Part shown: positions 11,650-22,016 of the stretch, piece by piece
Layout of the letters: each line of letters begins with the position of its first letter
Numbering within the stretch: the first letter of the stretch is position 1
Assembly (NCBI GenBank): GCA_028751875.1
Contig: CM054158.1
Coordinates: forward strand, 53,479,231 to 53,543,230
Length of the DNA: 64,000 bases
Source of the DNA: Rapana venosa
Lineage: Eukaryota > Mollusca > Gastropoda > Neogastropoda > Muricidae
Direction of reading: 5' to 3'
Notes under the pieces: model-generated
Database searches by the model: none
What the model saw: the letters and a program-made list of their open reading frames with translations, nothing else
Told to the model about the DNA's origin: nothing
Translations under genes and position numbers: made by a program

Positions 11650-12045
11650 CCCCCCCCCCCCCGAACAACTCCCCCCCCCCCCCACCCCCCCCCCCCATCC
11701 CCCCCCCCCCCCTCCCCCCACCCCCCCCCCCCCCCCGCCCCCCCCCCCCCCCCCCCCCTCCCCCCCCCCCCCCACCCCCATCCCCCCCCCTCCCCCCCCC
11801 CCCCTCCCCCCCACCCGCGAAAGCAAAACAATAAAAGAAAACCCTAAAAACATCCCCCATTCCCCCAGCCCCCCCCCCCGCCCTTATACCCCCACCCCCA
11901 AAAAAACAAACAACCCAACCCCACAACAACCAAAACAAACAAACAAAAGAGAAAGAAAACCAAACCAACAAAAGAAGGAATAAAAGAGAAAAAGAAACAA
12001 CAACAACAAAACAACAAAACCAAGAAGAATAAACAACCAAACATA
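11650..12045. repeat. poly-C tract and A/C-rich low complexity
   Basis: Poly-C runs with scattered A and T occupy about 11650-11815. AAAACAAC-type sequence follows to 12045. Long Pro-rich or Gly-rich frames here are compositional artefacts. Run lengths are probably unreliable. Confidence 0.88.
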
Positions 12046-12200
12046 ATAAGTCACAAAGAAAAACATCTATCAACATTATCAATAGTACATATACTTCTTA
12101 CACATAACAATAAAGATATTGAAATAGGGCACTCGTTTAATACTTAAGGCAGAGGACAAGTCCAATAAGTATTGACAATATAAAATATGAATCCTACATC
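12046..12200. repeat. local duplicated segment, copy 1
   Basis: Contains AAGATATTGAAATAGG followed about 65 bases later by ATTGACAATATAAAATATGA. The same order occurs at about 13500-13680 (AAGATATTGAAATAGGATAT, later ATTGAAAATAGAACGTATGA). Both lie downstream of an antisense SINE A tail and a C/A-rich tract. Confidence 0.55.
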
Positions 12201-12236
12201 AGGGATACACCATAACAATAAGCAAAACATAAAGGT

Positions 12237-12248
12237 GGATAGAGAGAT

Positions 12249-12297
<49 letters not shown>

Positions 12298-12335
12298 TCA
12301 TCTGAGAGAGAGAGACAGAGACCGAGACAGAGTGT
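12237..12335. repeat. (GA)n tract
   Basis: GA/GAGA repeat with one interruption near 12293-12306. Confidence 0.92.
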
Positions 12336-12922
12336 GTGTGGTGTGTGTATTTCAAAGATAAATCCAATTTATCATTCCCAAAACAGTACAGGTTCACCAC
12401 AACACTCATTTTTGATTATACACGTTTCAAATTATAGGTCATGATAATGAAATACACTCAATACTCCATATATTAACACAATAAAAATAAGAACAAAACA
12501 AAAGAAACTAATCTAATACATAATACAGTCATTGAGGGAGATAAAAGTGATTGAGTGAGTGTGAGGTGTGTGTGTGTGTGAGTGTGTGGTGGTGTGTGTG
12601 TGTGTGTGTGTGGAGTGTGTGTGTATGTGTGTGTGAGTGAGGTGGTGAGTGAGTGTGTGTGGTTTGTGTGTGTGTGTGTTGTGAGTGTGTGTGTGTTTTT
12701 GTGTGTGAGTGTGCGTGTGTGTGTGTGTGGTGAGGATAATACAAAATATAAAATACTGAACAAGAGCACCCAAAAACGATCAACAACAACCACAACACTT
12801 TTTAATTATCCTCATACAAATGGAATGTCATATAAAAAAAAAGTGCAATCCCCATAAACACACACAAAAAGAGGGGAAACCTCATAAAGTCATAAAAGAA
12901 CATCTAAACATGTAAGTATAGA
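12336..12922. repeat. (GT)n tract with flanking A-rich sequence
   Basis: GT/GTGA repeats at about 12545-12735. Flanks are A-rich with no open frame of normal composition. Confidence 0.85.
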
Positions 12923-13005
12923 GACAAATTCTTTTTTTTTCCATGATAATGAATAAGTACTCCAGTGCTTTTTACATCCAGTCCCCGCCTGTAGGGTCAC
13001 ATGTT
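12923..13005 (-). mobile_element. SINE family A, 3' end only (antisense)
   Basis: Third antisense tail copy: begins GACAAATTCT, ends near CCAGTCCCCGCCTGTAGGG. It differs from the other two in lacking an adjacent GA run on its left. Confidence 0.68.
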
Positions 13006-13426
13006 GAATACTGAACCTCAGTACTCATACTTTCAAACAGTATAAGCAAAAGGGAAAAACTTTAAAAAAAGAAAAAGAGAGAAAAAGGAAACAAACAAAA
13101 CCCCAGACAAAAAGAAACAAAATAAACCCCAGAACCCCCCCCCCCCCAAAAAAATAAACCCACAAAAAACAACAAAAAAAACAATCCCCAACCCAACAAA
13201 CAAACAGAAGACACGAAACAAACAAACAACAAACAAAAGAGGAAAAAAACCACCCCCCCCAAAAAAAAAAACAACCAACACCGTCCACCCCCCCCCCCCC
13301 TTCCCCCACACACACACACATACACCAAAACAAAAGAATCCAAAACAAAACAGACAAAAATTCCAAATCAATCACCAAACCACAAAACACAACAACTACA
13401 GCAATAAACATAAGCAATAACAGTAG

Positions 13427-13506
<80 letters not shown>

Positions 13507-13507
13507 A
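13006..13507. repeat. A/C-rich tract and (GA)n
   Basis: AAAACAAAC-type and poly-C sequence to about 13425, then GA repeats (about 13427-13507). The open frames here are artefacts of base skew. Confidence 0.85.
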
Positions 13508-13695
13508 TAGTAAGCCAAACATAAGATCACAAAAATTGAACACCTTCATATGCAGAATATGCACATAGTTGTTACTCGTCATAATAAGATATTGAAATAG
13601 GATATTTACTGGAGCTCAGTACAGTCCAACAAGCCCAAAACAATATTGAAAATAGAACGTATGAAAATGCCCAATATTAAGAAGACATAACAACT
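13508..13695. repeat. local duplicated segment, copy 2
   Basis: Partner of 12046-12200. Divergence is substantial, so the duplication is old or the segment belongs to a dispersed element. Confidence 0.5.
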
Positions 13696-13699
13696 AAAG

Positions 13700-13955
13700 A
13701 AGGAGAGAGAGAGAAGAGAGAGGAGAGAGAGAGAGAGCGAGAGAGAGAGAGAAGAGAGGAGAGAGAGAAGAGAAGAGAGAGAATATAAGATTAAAATTGC
13801 ACATCGCTAGGCCACAATACAGAAAGAGAGAGAGATAGAGAGAGAGAAGAGAGAAGAGGAGAGAGAGAGTGTTTTGAGTGTGTGTGTGTGTTGTGTGTTG
13901 TGTGTGTTGTGAGTGTGTGTGTGTTGTAGTGTGTGTGTGTGTGTGTGTGTGTGTC
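13700..13955. repeat. (GA)n and (GT)n tracts
   Basis: Two GA runs (about 13703-13780 and 13827-13868) then GT/GTT repeats to about 13955, immediately before the antisense LINE. Confidence 0.92.
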
Positions 13956-14099
13956 TTGCGTGTGTTTCAGAAGATGGTACTAAATATCTATCTGTCCCGT
14001 AGATCTGACGACCCGTGGGGCACCCTCAAAGACCTCCGCATAACCATTCCCTCCCAATCCTGGGTCTCTGTTCATCCTTTCCTCAGACCACAGGTTTTG

Positions 14100-15480
14100 T
14101 TTGAGTTCTAGGCCTGTCCATTCACTGATGATTATCCTCCCACCAGCTCTTCCTTGGTCTGCTTTCTTCTATCTTTCATCCTTGGACATGCCTTGCAAAA
14201 CTTGGGGGGGGGTCTTTGTAATTCCTTGGGATCTTGTGACATGGATGCCCATACCACTTAAGTTTTACGCTTTTTCACGATCGTTAGAAGGTTTCTCATA
14301 GGTCCAATGGTTTGCTGGATTCTGTTATGGCACGCTTTCGTTGGCTTATTGGTCCTTTGTAGGAGATGGCCAAGGAGTCTCCGAAAAGCAACTCATCCTC
14401 CACTGCTTTACTCTTCACTCCAAATCTGCAGTCAGGGTCCATGATTCAACAGCAACAACAGAAATATGGATATAACAAGGAGCGCATAGTCCTGATCTAG
14501 GAGATAAAGGAGAATATTCTTGTCTCTCCAGATGGGTTTAGTTTTGGACAAAGCGTTATTGTCTGTGCCGTTCCTGCATACTACTTCTCTCTCTGGCTGG
14601 ATCCCTGGTCGGATACAATGGCTCCCAGGTACTTGAAGCATTGAAAACTGTTTCCACTTCCTGGTCATTAACCCTGATATCAGTGCTAATGCCGTTGGTG
14701 TTATTAGTCATCAGTTTGTCTTCTCATGCACTGATTTCCATGCCGTAAGTTGGAGGCCTTATCCAAGTTTCTGTTAGGCTGGGCAAAGCTCTTTCTGATC
14801 CTGCTATTCCCGTCAATGTCATATCTCGAAGCGGAGGTTTGTGATCGTTCTGCCCACCATGCTGACTGATCATCAATGATGTTCCAGTGCATCAGCCATG
14901 ATACTCTCAAGAAGATTTGAAAAGATGGGTGAAAGAGTAGACTAGCCCTGCCTTACCCCATCAGTTGTTCGACACCAATCCTCCAATGTTGTTGTTTGTA
15001 GTACACTGCAACTGGTGGCCTCGCTGTAAAGCTGTTTGATTTGACTCTGATCATGTTGCATTGAGGCTGATACAAATTCATGGTTTGCCCACACAGCTGC
15101 ATGCCACACCCTGTCCAAATGCCATCTAAAAATCGATACATACGTGGTAAAAGTGTCTTGTTGATGTGAAGGTACCCACACATAGTATTTCAGCGTGTGA
15201 ATATCTGTTCTGTTGTGTGCGCCCCTGCCTCTGAAACCGCTTGTTCCTCAGGCAATGATGTCTCTGCTTGTGGCTTCAGTCTATTCAATATTAACTGCAT
15301 GCATGACCTAAGCTTGGGTGACATAAAGATGCTGAATAGTGCTGTAATTAATGGCATTGTTGTAGATTTCCTTTCTTGGGGAGGGTGATGATGATGACTT
15401 GCGTCCTGGTTTGTCCATTTTCCCTGTCCTGCCAGATCTTGTTTTGCAGATTCTTAGTAGGGGCCCTGATCATTGGCTTT
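14100..15480 (-). pseudogene. reverse transcriptase pseudogene
   Basis: On the minus strand: IIITLPKKGNLQQC near 15380, LDRVWHAAVWA near 15068-15125 (the F-D-RVWH palm motif with Leu for Phe), then RTTDGVRQG near 14945-14975. LDKASN near 14760 and ALSKTKPIWRDKN near 14530-14560 follow. The YADD/FADD catalytic box that should lie between about 14930 and 14770 is not readable, and a deletion is likely there. Stops and frame changes are frequent. Confidence 0.75.
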
Positions 15481-15483
15481 CCC

Positions 15484-15695
15484 CTCCCTCTTGAAAGAAG
15501 AAAGAGTGAAGAAAAAGGAGAGGAAAGAGAGGAAAGAGAAAGAAGAAAGAATAGAACAAGAAGAAATGAAAAACAGAAAAAGAAGGAGGGAAAAGAAAAA
15601 GGAATTGGATAAAAAAAAGCTGGAAAGAAAAAAAAGGTGGAGATTGGAAAGGAAAAGAGAAAGTAAGAAAAGAGAGGGCCGATTATAGAAAACGA
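15484..15695. repeat. purine-rich (GAAA/GAGA) tract
   Basis: About 210 bp of almost pure A/G on the plus strand, lying between linker and reverse-transcriptase parts of the antisense LINE. It is therefore an insertion or local expansion. Confidence 0.9.
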
Positions 15696-16599
15696 GACGA
15701 AAAGAAAAAAAACCCAACTTTAACGCTGGAATGTTGACATCCCTGCTGACAACCCCTTTTACAGCGATCTGACTGCTGTTATCCCACTTCTTCACGGAGG
15801 ATAGGGTTACTGTCCTGAGTCCTTTGCTTTCGGGTACATATAAGGACTTCAGGATCTCTGCGTTCTATAGTTTATACAGGTTCGGAGCAGTATTCTTGTC
15901 CATCTGTTTCATAATAACCTGGTCGTCAGTGAGACACTGTCCCATTTTTGTACTTGGATTGTTAAACCTTTTCTCTTGTTTCGCGTGCTAGTCAGGTCCC
16001 TTTCACCAGCTGATATCTTTCTTGCTAATTGTTTTTCTTGATGTTCTCTTCAATGTCTTTTGGCACTGTTACACCCGATCCAATTCTCTTTTGGCCTCCG
16101 TCATGGACTTCCTGATTCTTTTGTTGACTGCCCTATATTGTCAGCTCTTCTATTGTTTCATTTTTTCCTTTTTCTTCACTCTCTATAAAAAAACGCTTGC
16201 GCACAGTGTATGCATGTTAGGGTGTGACCCAAGTTTTTTGACTGGTCGGCGTATGCAATAAGCTCGTTTGCTGTATCAGTCACCGCGTATTGAAACTATT
16301 CGCAGTGTTAATCTATGTCTGAGTCTATCACAGGTGAGTGCTGCAAACTTTTCCACCTATCCTTGCCTTGAAAAAATTTCTAATACGCTCTGGTCCTCAG
16401 CTTCTCGAGGTCAAATTTGATCCCGATGTTGTTCCGCTTGTGGATTTTCTTTATACAGTAGTCGGAAAGTCATCTCAACAGATCATGAATCACTCCCTAT
16501 GTCTGCTCCTGACACACTTCGTGTCGTGCCGAAGTAACGCTAGACTGAAACCCGTCTTTTCACACATGATGTAAACTATTTTGGTTTTGGAGTTCTCCT

Positions 16600-16700
16600 T
16601 TTGGGGTTTTTTTTTTTTTTTTTTTTTTTTGTGGGTGGGGTTTTTTTTTTTTTTTTTTTTTTTTCAAAATTTTTTTTTTTTTTTTTTTTTTTTATATTTA
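16600..16700. repeat. poly-T runs
   Basis: Several T-runs of 10-22 bases separated by short G-rich spacers. Length is unlikely to be accurate. It interrupts the antisense LINE between endonuclease and linker. Confidence 0.85.
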
Positions 16701-16719
16701 TGCCATTTCCATTTTCTGG

Positions 16720-17440
16720 ATTTCTTGGGTGGCCAAGTGTATTCACTAGCTGTAGGTGGTTGTTACTGGCAAAACTCCAGAGGCCTCAAGCCCTTTCATT
16801 TGTTTGGTTATTACAATGTGGCCCCACAAACGCCCTCCCAGTCCTTTCCAGTGGCATCTTCTCCTACCTTGGCCTTCCAGTCACCTGCACACCGAGGATG
16901 TTACTTTCTTGGGCGTTTTGATTCAAACCTCTTGAAGCAGGTCCATAAAATTCTTCTACGCTTCATCTGGTGGTGCAAGTCTGATGTAGGGCGATGCCTG
17001 TACTATAGTTATGTTAAAGGGGGTAGCTCCTCAGGCGGATGGTAATCATCTGCTGGACACAGGCTGACTGCTCATGACGGTGTTACGGTGTCTTTGTGAA
17101 CGAGAAACCCCACGCCGTGTTCATGTTTATCCTGTTTTCCACTGTAGTATAAATTTGTGGCTTCTCTGGGTCGTTGTTTCACCCATGTTTTATTTTCACC
17201 TGACTTCGCAGAGGCCCAAGGATGTGCCATTGATATCTGGACACTCATGGTGTCAGTTCTTCAACTTTGCCTGCAGCTCTTATGTCCGAACATGTCCCAT
17301 GTCCCAATGATGGTGGTTGTTTTCTGGCACGAATTTTTGCTGCGTTTTACATCATAGCCATACTTTTCGACATCTGTCCCTGATGAGCAACAGAAGGCGC
17401 GGTCCTTGGTAACCCGGGCGACGACCTTCCTTCCTACTTC
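16720..17440 (-). pseudogene. APE-type endonuclease pseudogene of the antisense LINE
   Basis: The minus strand around 16853-16887 reads GDWKAKVGEDA, matching the GDWNAKVG motif of LINE endonucleases (the Asp and the Asn position bind the active site; Asn is Lys here). TNERA and further C-terminal endonuclease-like residues follow towards 16740. Frame is not maintained. Confidence 0.7.
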
Positions 17441-17520
17441 CTTTTTCCTCATCCTCATTTGTTCCCTGTCATTGTTTCTCAACCCACTTTTATCTTTTGA
17501 TTTCATTGTGTGTGTGTGTG

Positions 17521-17870
17521 TGAGGTCAAGTCAAATCAAGTCAAGTCAATTCAAAATGATCTTTACTGAGGGTAAAAGATTAAGCTCACATAGCCTTTTT
17601 TCATCCTTCCCATACACAAAAATTCAAGAACATGAACATATAAAAAAGCCTCAAAAGAAAAAGTTAATGGCCATTTTGACAAAACCAAAATTAAATGAGG
17701 GTTGTATTTAAAACAATAATGCAGGCCTTACCATACCAGATAAAACAAAATCCAAGACAGTAAAACATAAGCACAAGTCATACATACAGTAATCAAATTA
17801 CAAAAAAATAAAATAAAAACAACAATTTACAAAAACAGCCCATGTAGGGTCATCCTTGAGTATAACAAAG
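17521..17870 (-). repeat. dispersed repeat with (TTGAC)n tail, antisense
   Basis: Begins on the plus strand with GTCAAGTCAAATCAAGTCAA (a pentamer tail read backwards), followed by ATGATCTTTACTGAGGGTAA and A-rich sequence. Pentameric tails are typical of retroposed ends. A similarly organised but different sequence lies at 29226. Confidence 0.5.
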
Positions 17871-17967
17871 TGAACTTACAATTTGTCCATCAGACGTTCT
17901 TCCAAGTTTTCCTAAACGTTTGTATTCGAAGGAGCTGATATTACAGAGATAGGAGAATATGTATTCC

Positions 17968-19255
17968 CAGACTGGAATTATGGAGTCCCGCAGGATCAGT
18001 TTCTGGCCCTGTTCTTTTCACACTCTACCACCGCTCCACGTTCACATATAAAATTAAACCGAGTATCAGAACAACCACCACTTTTATGCAACTGAACTCT
18101 TCAATTCTAAGCAGTGACTATCCTGAAAATCTGCGCTTTCCCAACTTGATGAATATGGCCTATACCTGCTTTCAATATATCCAAAACTGGATGAAAGAAT
18201 AACAAGTTACAACTAAACGCTGAAAAAAACGGAAGCCATGCTTGTAGGGACCACAAACAAACTCTCTTCCATTTACCAACCTCTTCAATAGAATTCGGAC
18301 AATGCAACAGTCCCTCTATCCGCCCAATGCTGTAAAGTATCTAGGGTCATTTATTGACAACACACTCTCCTTTAAAAAAATGCAAAATCAAACACCCAGA
18401 CCTGCCAGTCCTGCTTCTATCAATTACGCCGTATAGTGAATTCGTAAAGTACCTGTCCCCAACAGACGCACAATCAAAACACGTGGCATCTCTCATTCTT
18501 TCCAACGTCTGACTATTGCAATTCTCTTTTGCTGGTCCTGCACAGCATCATCTATCCACTCCCTTCAACGTATTCAAAAACTCTGCAGCTCGATATCCTC
18601 AGAAAAGAAAAAATCTTAGCACATTACCTTCCTCTCCTTGCGATCTCTCCACTGGCTGCCTGTTATTTCCACAAAGAATAAACCTATAAGAACATTACTC
18701 TCTGTTACAAATTTCTCCACAAAACCAGCCCCCTCCTACCTCAGTGAATGTCTCCACCTGTACACCCCTTCTCGTTCCCCTTCGCATCTGCTGCTGATTC
18801 CTTGTGCTTACAAACACCTTTATATCAATCAGTCCCACTGTCGGCCGTCGCTCTTTCTCCTGTTTCTGCTCCAACGATTTGAATGGCCTCAACTCTCACA
18901 CTCGCCAAGTGGCCTTGTGAGTCTTTTTAAAAATCTGGCCTCAAGACATATTTGTTTCAAAGCTAAGAAACCTCTCATGTGTTTCATTTCATAGCCTATC
19001 CTGCTTTTCAACAGGCCCAAACATTTCATCACTCTGCCAAAGTGTGTGTGTGTGTGTGTGTGTTGGCATTTGACTTGCTAGAACTTATTACTTGCTATGG
19101 ATTTGCATGAGTGTGTAAGAAATGAGTTGATTTGCAAGCGCTTTGATTTGTCTGTGGCAAGATACAGCGCTATATAAATTCCCATTTCTTCTTCTTCTTC
19201 TTCTTTTTCATTCTTTCTTCTTCTATTATTATTATTATTATTATTATACACACGT
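17968..19255 (+). mobile_element. CR1/L2-like LINE, copy 2 (5'-truncated)
   Basis: Starts within the reverse transcriptase (GGAGTCCCGCAGGATCAGTT near 17981) and parallels copy 1 to the end: ATCCAAAACTGGATGA near 18180, ATCATCTATCCACTCCCTTC near 18548, CTGCAGCTCGATATCCTCAG near 18583, a GT run near 19043-19063, and the 3' end GATACAGCGCTATATAAATT with TTC and TTA repeats. Frameshifts and stops are numerous. The truncation point is typical of incomplete target-primed reverse transcription. Confidence 0.83.
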
Positions 19256-19324
19256 TCTTTCCTTAATAAGCAAGGCTTTGACTTGTAGAGAATGTTACGG
19301 GCCTGCAAAGACAATCTATGAATA

Positions 19325-19660
19325 GTAAAGGTAAGGTAAAGGAGTCCCAAAACCTGTAAGGTCGTAGGTGAGCGAGGCGTCAGAGGCCCTCAAACATCTC
19401 TAGTGTCCAGCATATTGAGGGCGGCGCCCCATCTCCTCTCCCTCCTGCTTTACCTTCCCAGACCCTAAAGAGGCAGGGTACCCTTTATTTACAGCTGGGT
19501 GAACTGGGGGAAACTGTACTGAAGCCAAGGCGCGCAATCGGGGGTTGTTTCACACCATCCAACAGGTAAACCACGCTCGAAGCTGCATAACTTGCTGGGG
19601 GAAAGCGAGTGCTCCGACCACTGACTATCCCGCCCACTACGAATAGGCCTGTTTTTATTG
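19325..19660 (-). repeat. dispersed repeat with tRNA-like head (SINE-like)
   Basis: The plus strand holds GGTAAAGGAGTCCCAAAACC, GCTTTACCTTCCCAGACCCT and CTGAAGCCAAGGCGCGCAAT. On the minus strand the right end reads TCAGTGGTCGGAGCACTCGC, resembling an A box, with GCTTCGAGC about 35 bases on as a weak B box. This suggests an antisense tRNA-derived element. The related GGTAAAGGTAAAG string recurs at 45030. Confidence 0.5.
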
Positions 19661-20094
19661 ACAGCAAAATTTGTCACAATTTTCTTAGGGGCTTTTCCGC
19701 TTGATAAATTGCCCATGCATAGACACTTGTTGAAATGCAGACTGTATTTGAGTGGAAGAATGTCTCATTCTTAGTAGCTGGTCTTGGTCAATCTTATTAG
19801 TTTGACAGCTCGGTTATACAGGCGGCATATATCTTTACAAAGTTTGTTTCACTAGCAGACCCCCATACAGGTAGTAGGGATAACTAAAAAGATTAACATG
19901 TAAATCAAAAAGTTATCGTGACTGTAGATTTAGACAATTCTTGATTTTTCTAAGTTGATATAATCTTACTGAGATTCGTTTTTTCCTAAAATGGCTATGT
20001 GTTCTCTACCAAGGTAGATCATAGTCAATTACGCACTAGTACTTTATGTGAAACTTTCATTTATTGTCCTTGGATAAATATTGGCGTGGAATGG
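19661..20094. other. AT-rich sequence without recognised feature
   Basis: Apparently single-copy. No open frame with normal composition. Confidence 0.45.
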
Positions 20095-20180
20095 CGAAGA
20101 GAGGGAGAGAGATAGAGAGAGAGAAGAGAGAGAGTGTGTGTGTGGTGTGTGTTGTGTGTGTGAGTGTGTGTGTGTGTGGC
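20095..20180. repeat. (GA)n-(GT)n compound microsatellite
   Basis: GAGA then GTGT repeats; G-rich edge at 20180. Sequence from 20181 to 20518 shows no feature. Confidence 0.9.
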
Positions 20181-20518
20181 GCGTGGGGTGAATGAGTTTG
20201 TGATTCTGTTTCTGTAAACCCGAATTCTAGATTTTAAGACCAAAATTCTTCCTTCCAATTGTTTTTAATATCATGTTTTTTTTTCAAAACAACAATTTTC
20301 CAGGGGTACTCTGAACTTTTTGCTTTTTTCTTATTTTTACAGTTCAAAGCAAAGTCCTGTTCTGCGGACATTGTGTGAAACTTTTCCCGTCAGTCGTCAT
20401 CAGCAAATCCCTCAACCTCACCTTCTCAACCCTGCTCATAATCACTATCTGTATCAGTTTTTCCTGGGGTTTTTATATTATTGATGTTGGTGTTGTCTTA
20501 ATCTTTTTCTTCCATAGA

Positions 20519-20590
20519 ACACACACACACCACACACACACACACAAGCACACACGCACACACACGCACACACAAACACAACACAAACAC

Positions 20591-20633
<43 letters not shown>
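20519..20633. repeat. (CA)n microsatellite
   Basis: CA repeats with ACAA and ACGC interruptions. Confidence 0.95.
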
Positions 20634-20634
<1 letters not shown>

Positions 20635-20642
20635 AGCAAAGT

Positions 20643-21134
20643 TTATAGATGGAAAGACAGACAGACATAACCAGTCTTTGCTACCATTCTATGACCGGAA
20701 GCAGACGCCAAAACCGGAAAAACGATAGGGAAATAAGGCTGGGGAAGTTTTTCTTTGTCGATCCCAACGTCGACCAATCTTGATAAACTTGACATGAAGT
20801 GTTCTGAACAATGAGAACAATTAAGGAAGTACGTGATGCACTTATAATGAACCACAATTTCATTACGGTGATTCGGCACAAACATGATGTCCTTGAACAA
20901 GCAGGAGAAGCTGGTAGAAATGAATGGGCGGTCTCCGTCATTCTCTGCATGTCCAAAGTTCGTGCTTTTGTTGCCCAGAGATAGGTTATCTCGAACAAGA
21001 GGCCTTTCTGAAAAAAAATCTGAATAGTCTACATTAAAGAGAATGACATGACGGCCATTGTGGGCGTGAGGTATTTTACACATCTGGCACACACCTACAG
21101 TGTTGAATTGTTCTGGCTGTTTTTCAGCTGTCAT
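20643..21134 (-). CDS. candidate exon or pseudo-exon, uncharacterised
   Basis: A 163-codon open frame of ordinary composition outside any recognised repeat, with nothing low-complexity about it. It contains the string TYFLNCSHCSEHF (about residues 110-122). Its F-x2-C-x2-C-x2-H-F spacing matches the redox CxxC segment of Erv/ALR and QSOX sulfhydryl oxidases. The tryptophan/histidine-containing block (LW..FH) expected about 35 residues earlier is not visible, so either an exon boundary lies between or the match is fortuitous. A possible 3' splice site (TTTTTTTTCAG) occurs near 21010 on this strand. Codons before 21134 run into a stop, so the ATG may not be the true start. Could equally be part of an unknown repeat. 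Confidence 0.25.
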   Translation of the reverse strand: MTAEKQPEQFNTVGVCQMCKIPHAHNGRHVILFNVDYSDFFSERPLVRDNLSLGNKSTNFGHAENDGDRPFISTSFSCLFKDIMFVPNHRNEIVVHYKCITYFLNCSHCSEHFMSSLSRLVDVGIDKEKLPQPYFPIVFPVLASASGHRMVAKTGYVCLSFHL

Positions 21135-21446
21135 TGCTGGAGTCCAGTAAGCAGACGGTTGTCACAAACATACCACAGCTTGCGCAGTTGTAGGTCTTTC
21201 CCTGAAGCCTGACCTTTGCCCCGACTAAGGGCAACAGTATTGCAACAGTAAGAACCAAGCTTTATAAACTACTTTTAATTTAAAACAACATTTTAGTGTT
21301 CATAATATCCTTATTCATATGCACACGTAAGCACAGTCAGTATTTCAACATCAGACAAAGGCAGCAAAGCCATGTACACGCCTTCTACAGTACACTGAAC
21401 TAACTGTCATGGTGGTTGGGGGAGGGGGGTGGTGGGAGGGGATGGT
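21135..21446. other. no recognised feature
   Basis: Mixed composition with a G-rich run (about 21417-21450) of GGGGG and GGTGG type. Confidence 0.4.
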
Positions 21447-21605
21447 GGGGTAGTGGTCAAGCGTCCATACTCTGATGTGACGGTCACTGAGGGCCGGGGT
21501 TCCAGTCTCCGTTGAAGTGTCTGTTGCAGGGAACCCCGCCAAGGCCTTAACATGGCTACTACCTCTACTGCCCTGACTGTCCTTCGGGTGAGACTTGTAA
21601 TCTGA
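21447..21605 (+). mobile_element. tRNA-derived SINE, family A-related, 5' part
   Basis: A-box-like GTAGTGGTCAAGCG (about 21450) and B-box-like GGGTTCCAGTCTCC (about 21498) are spaced as in a tRNA gene. CCTTCGGGTGAGACTTGTAA follows, matching the family A centre. It then stops at an A-run, so it is truncated. Confidence 0.55.
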
Positions 21606-21695
21606 AAAAAAAGAAATGTAAAAGAGAGACTAATATTATAACTGAGACTGTCCTCCTCAGTCAGGACCAACACTCGGTAAAACAGCCCGCAGTCT

Positions 21696-21827
21696 GCTTT
21701 AAAGAGACCAGCATCTTGGGGAGTCAACATCATCATCATTATGCCCGTGGATGTGGATCTGCTTTAAAGAGAACAGCATCTTGGGGAGTCAACATCATCA
21801 TCATCGTTATGCCCGTGGATGTGGCGA
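21696..21827. repeat. 65-bp tandem duplication (2 copies)
   Basis: GCTTTAAAGAGA(C/A)CAGC is followed by ATCTTGGGGAGTCAAC and a CATCATCAT run; the second copy starts at 21761. The copies differ by a few bases and one trinucleotide, consistent with replication slippage. Confidence 0.88.
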
Positions 21828-22016
21828 GGTCGTCAACCACAGTCGTGCAGGCCCGCTTGTCGCTTGTCGGTGTGCAGGTCTACACTCTCTCCGTGATTGC
21901 CAGGCCGGCCGCACGAGTGTCGAGACAGTCGCCATGCTCCCAGTGACCTCGTGGATCTGAACTGAGGAACGCCTAACAGCAACACCATGAACTGAATGCT
22001 CGCGCTTCGCTGGCTG

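Larger units (their letters stand above)
14000..17440 (-). mobile_element. near-full-length non-LTR retrotransposon, antisense and degraded
   Basis: Read on the minus strand the order is endonuclease (about 17440-16720), a linker with a conserved LTDDQVIMKQMDKN-like block near 15900, reverse transcriptase (about 15480-14400) and a C-terminal region with VTRSQG-like sequence near 14240. It is a different family from the CR1/L2-like element: the RT blocks resemble elements with the ITLPKKGNLQQC / VGVRQG signatures. About 3.4 kb is the expected full size. A purine microsatellite (15484-15695) and a T-rich tract (16600-16695) interrupt it. I cannot fix the clade without alignment. Confidence 0.78.

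Noticed and set aside
11408..12082. Glycine-rich frame (224 codons) and its proline-rich complement
   Set aside because: Same cause: a poly-C tract with A/C-rich flanks.
15454..15795. Lys/Glu/Arg-rich and Phe/Leu/Ser-rich frames
   Set aside because: Complementary translations of a purine-rich microsatellite inside a dead LINE.
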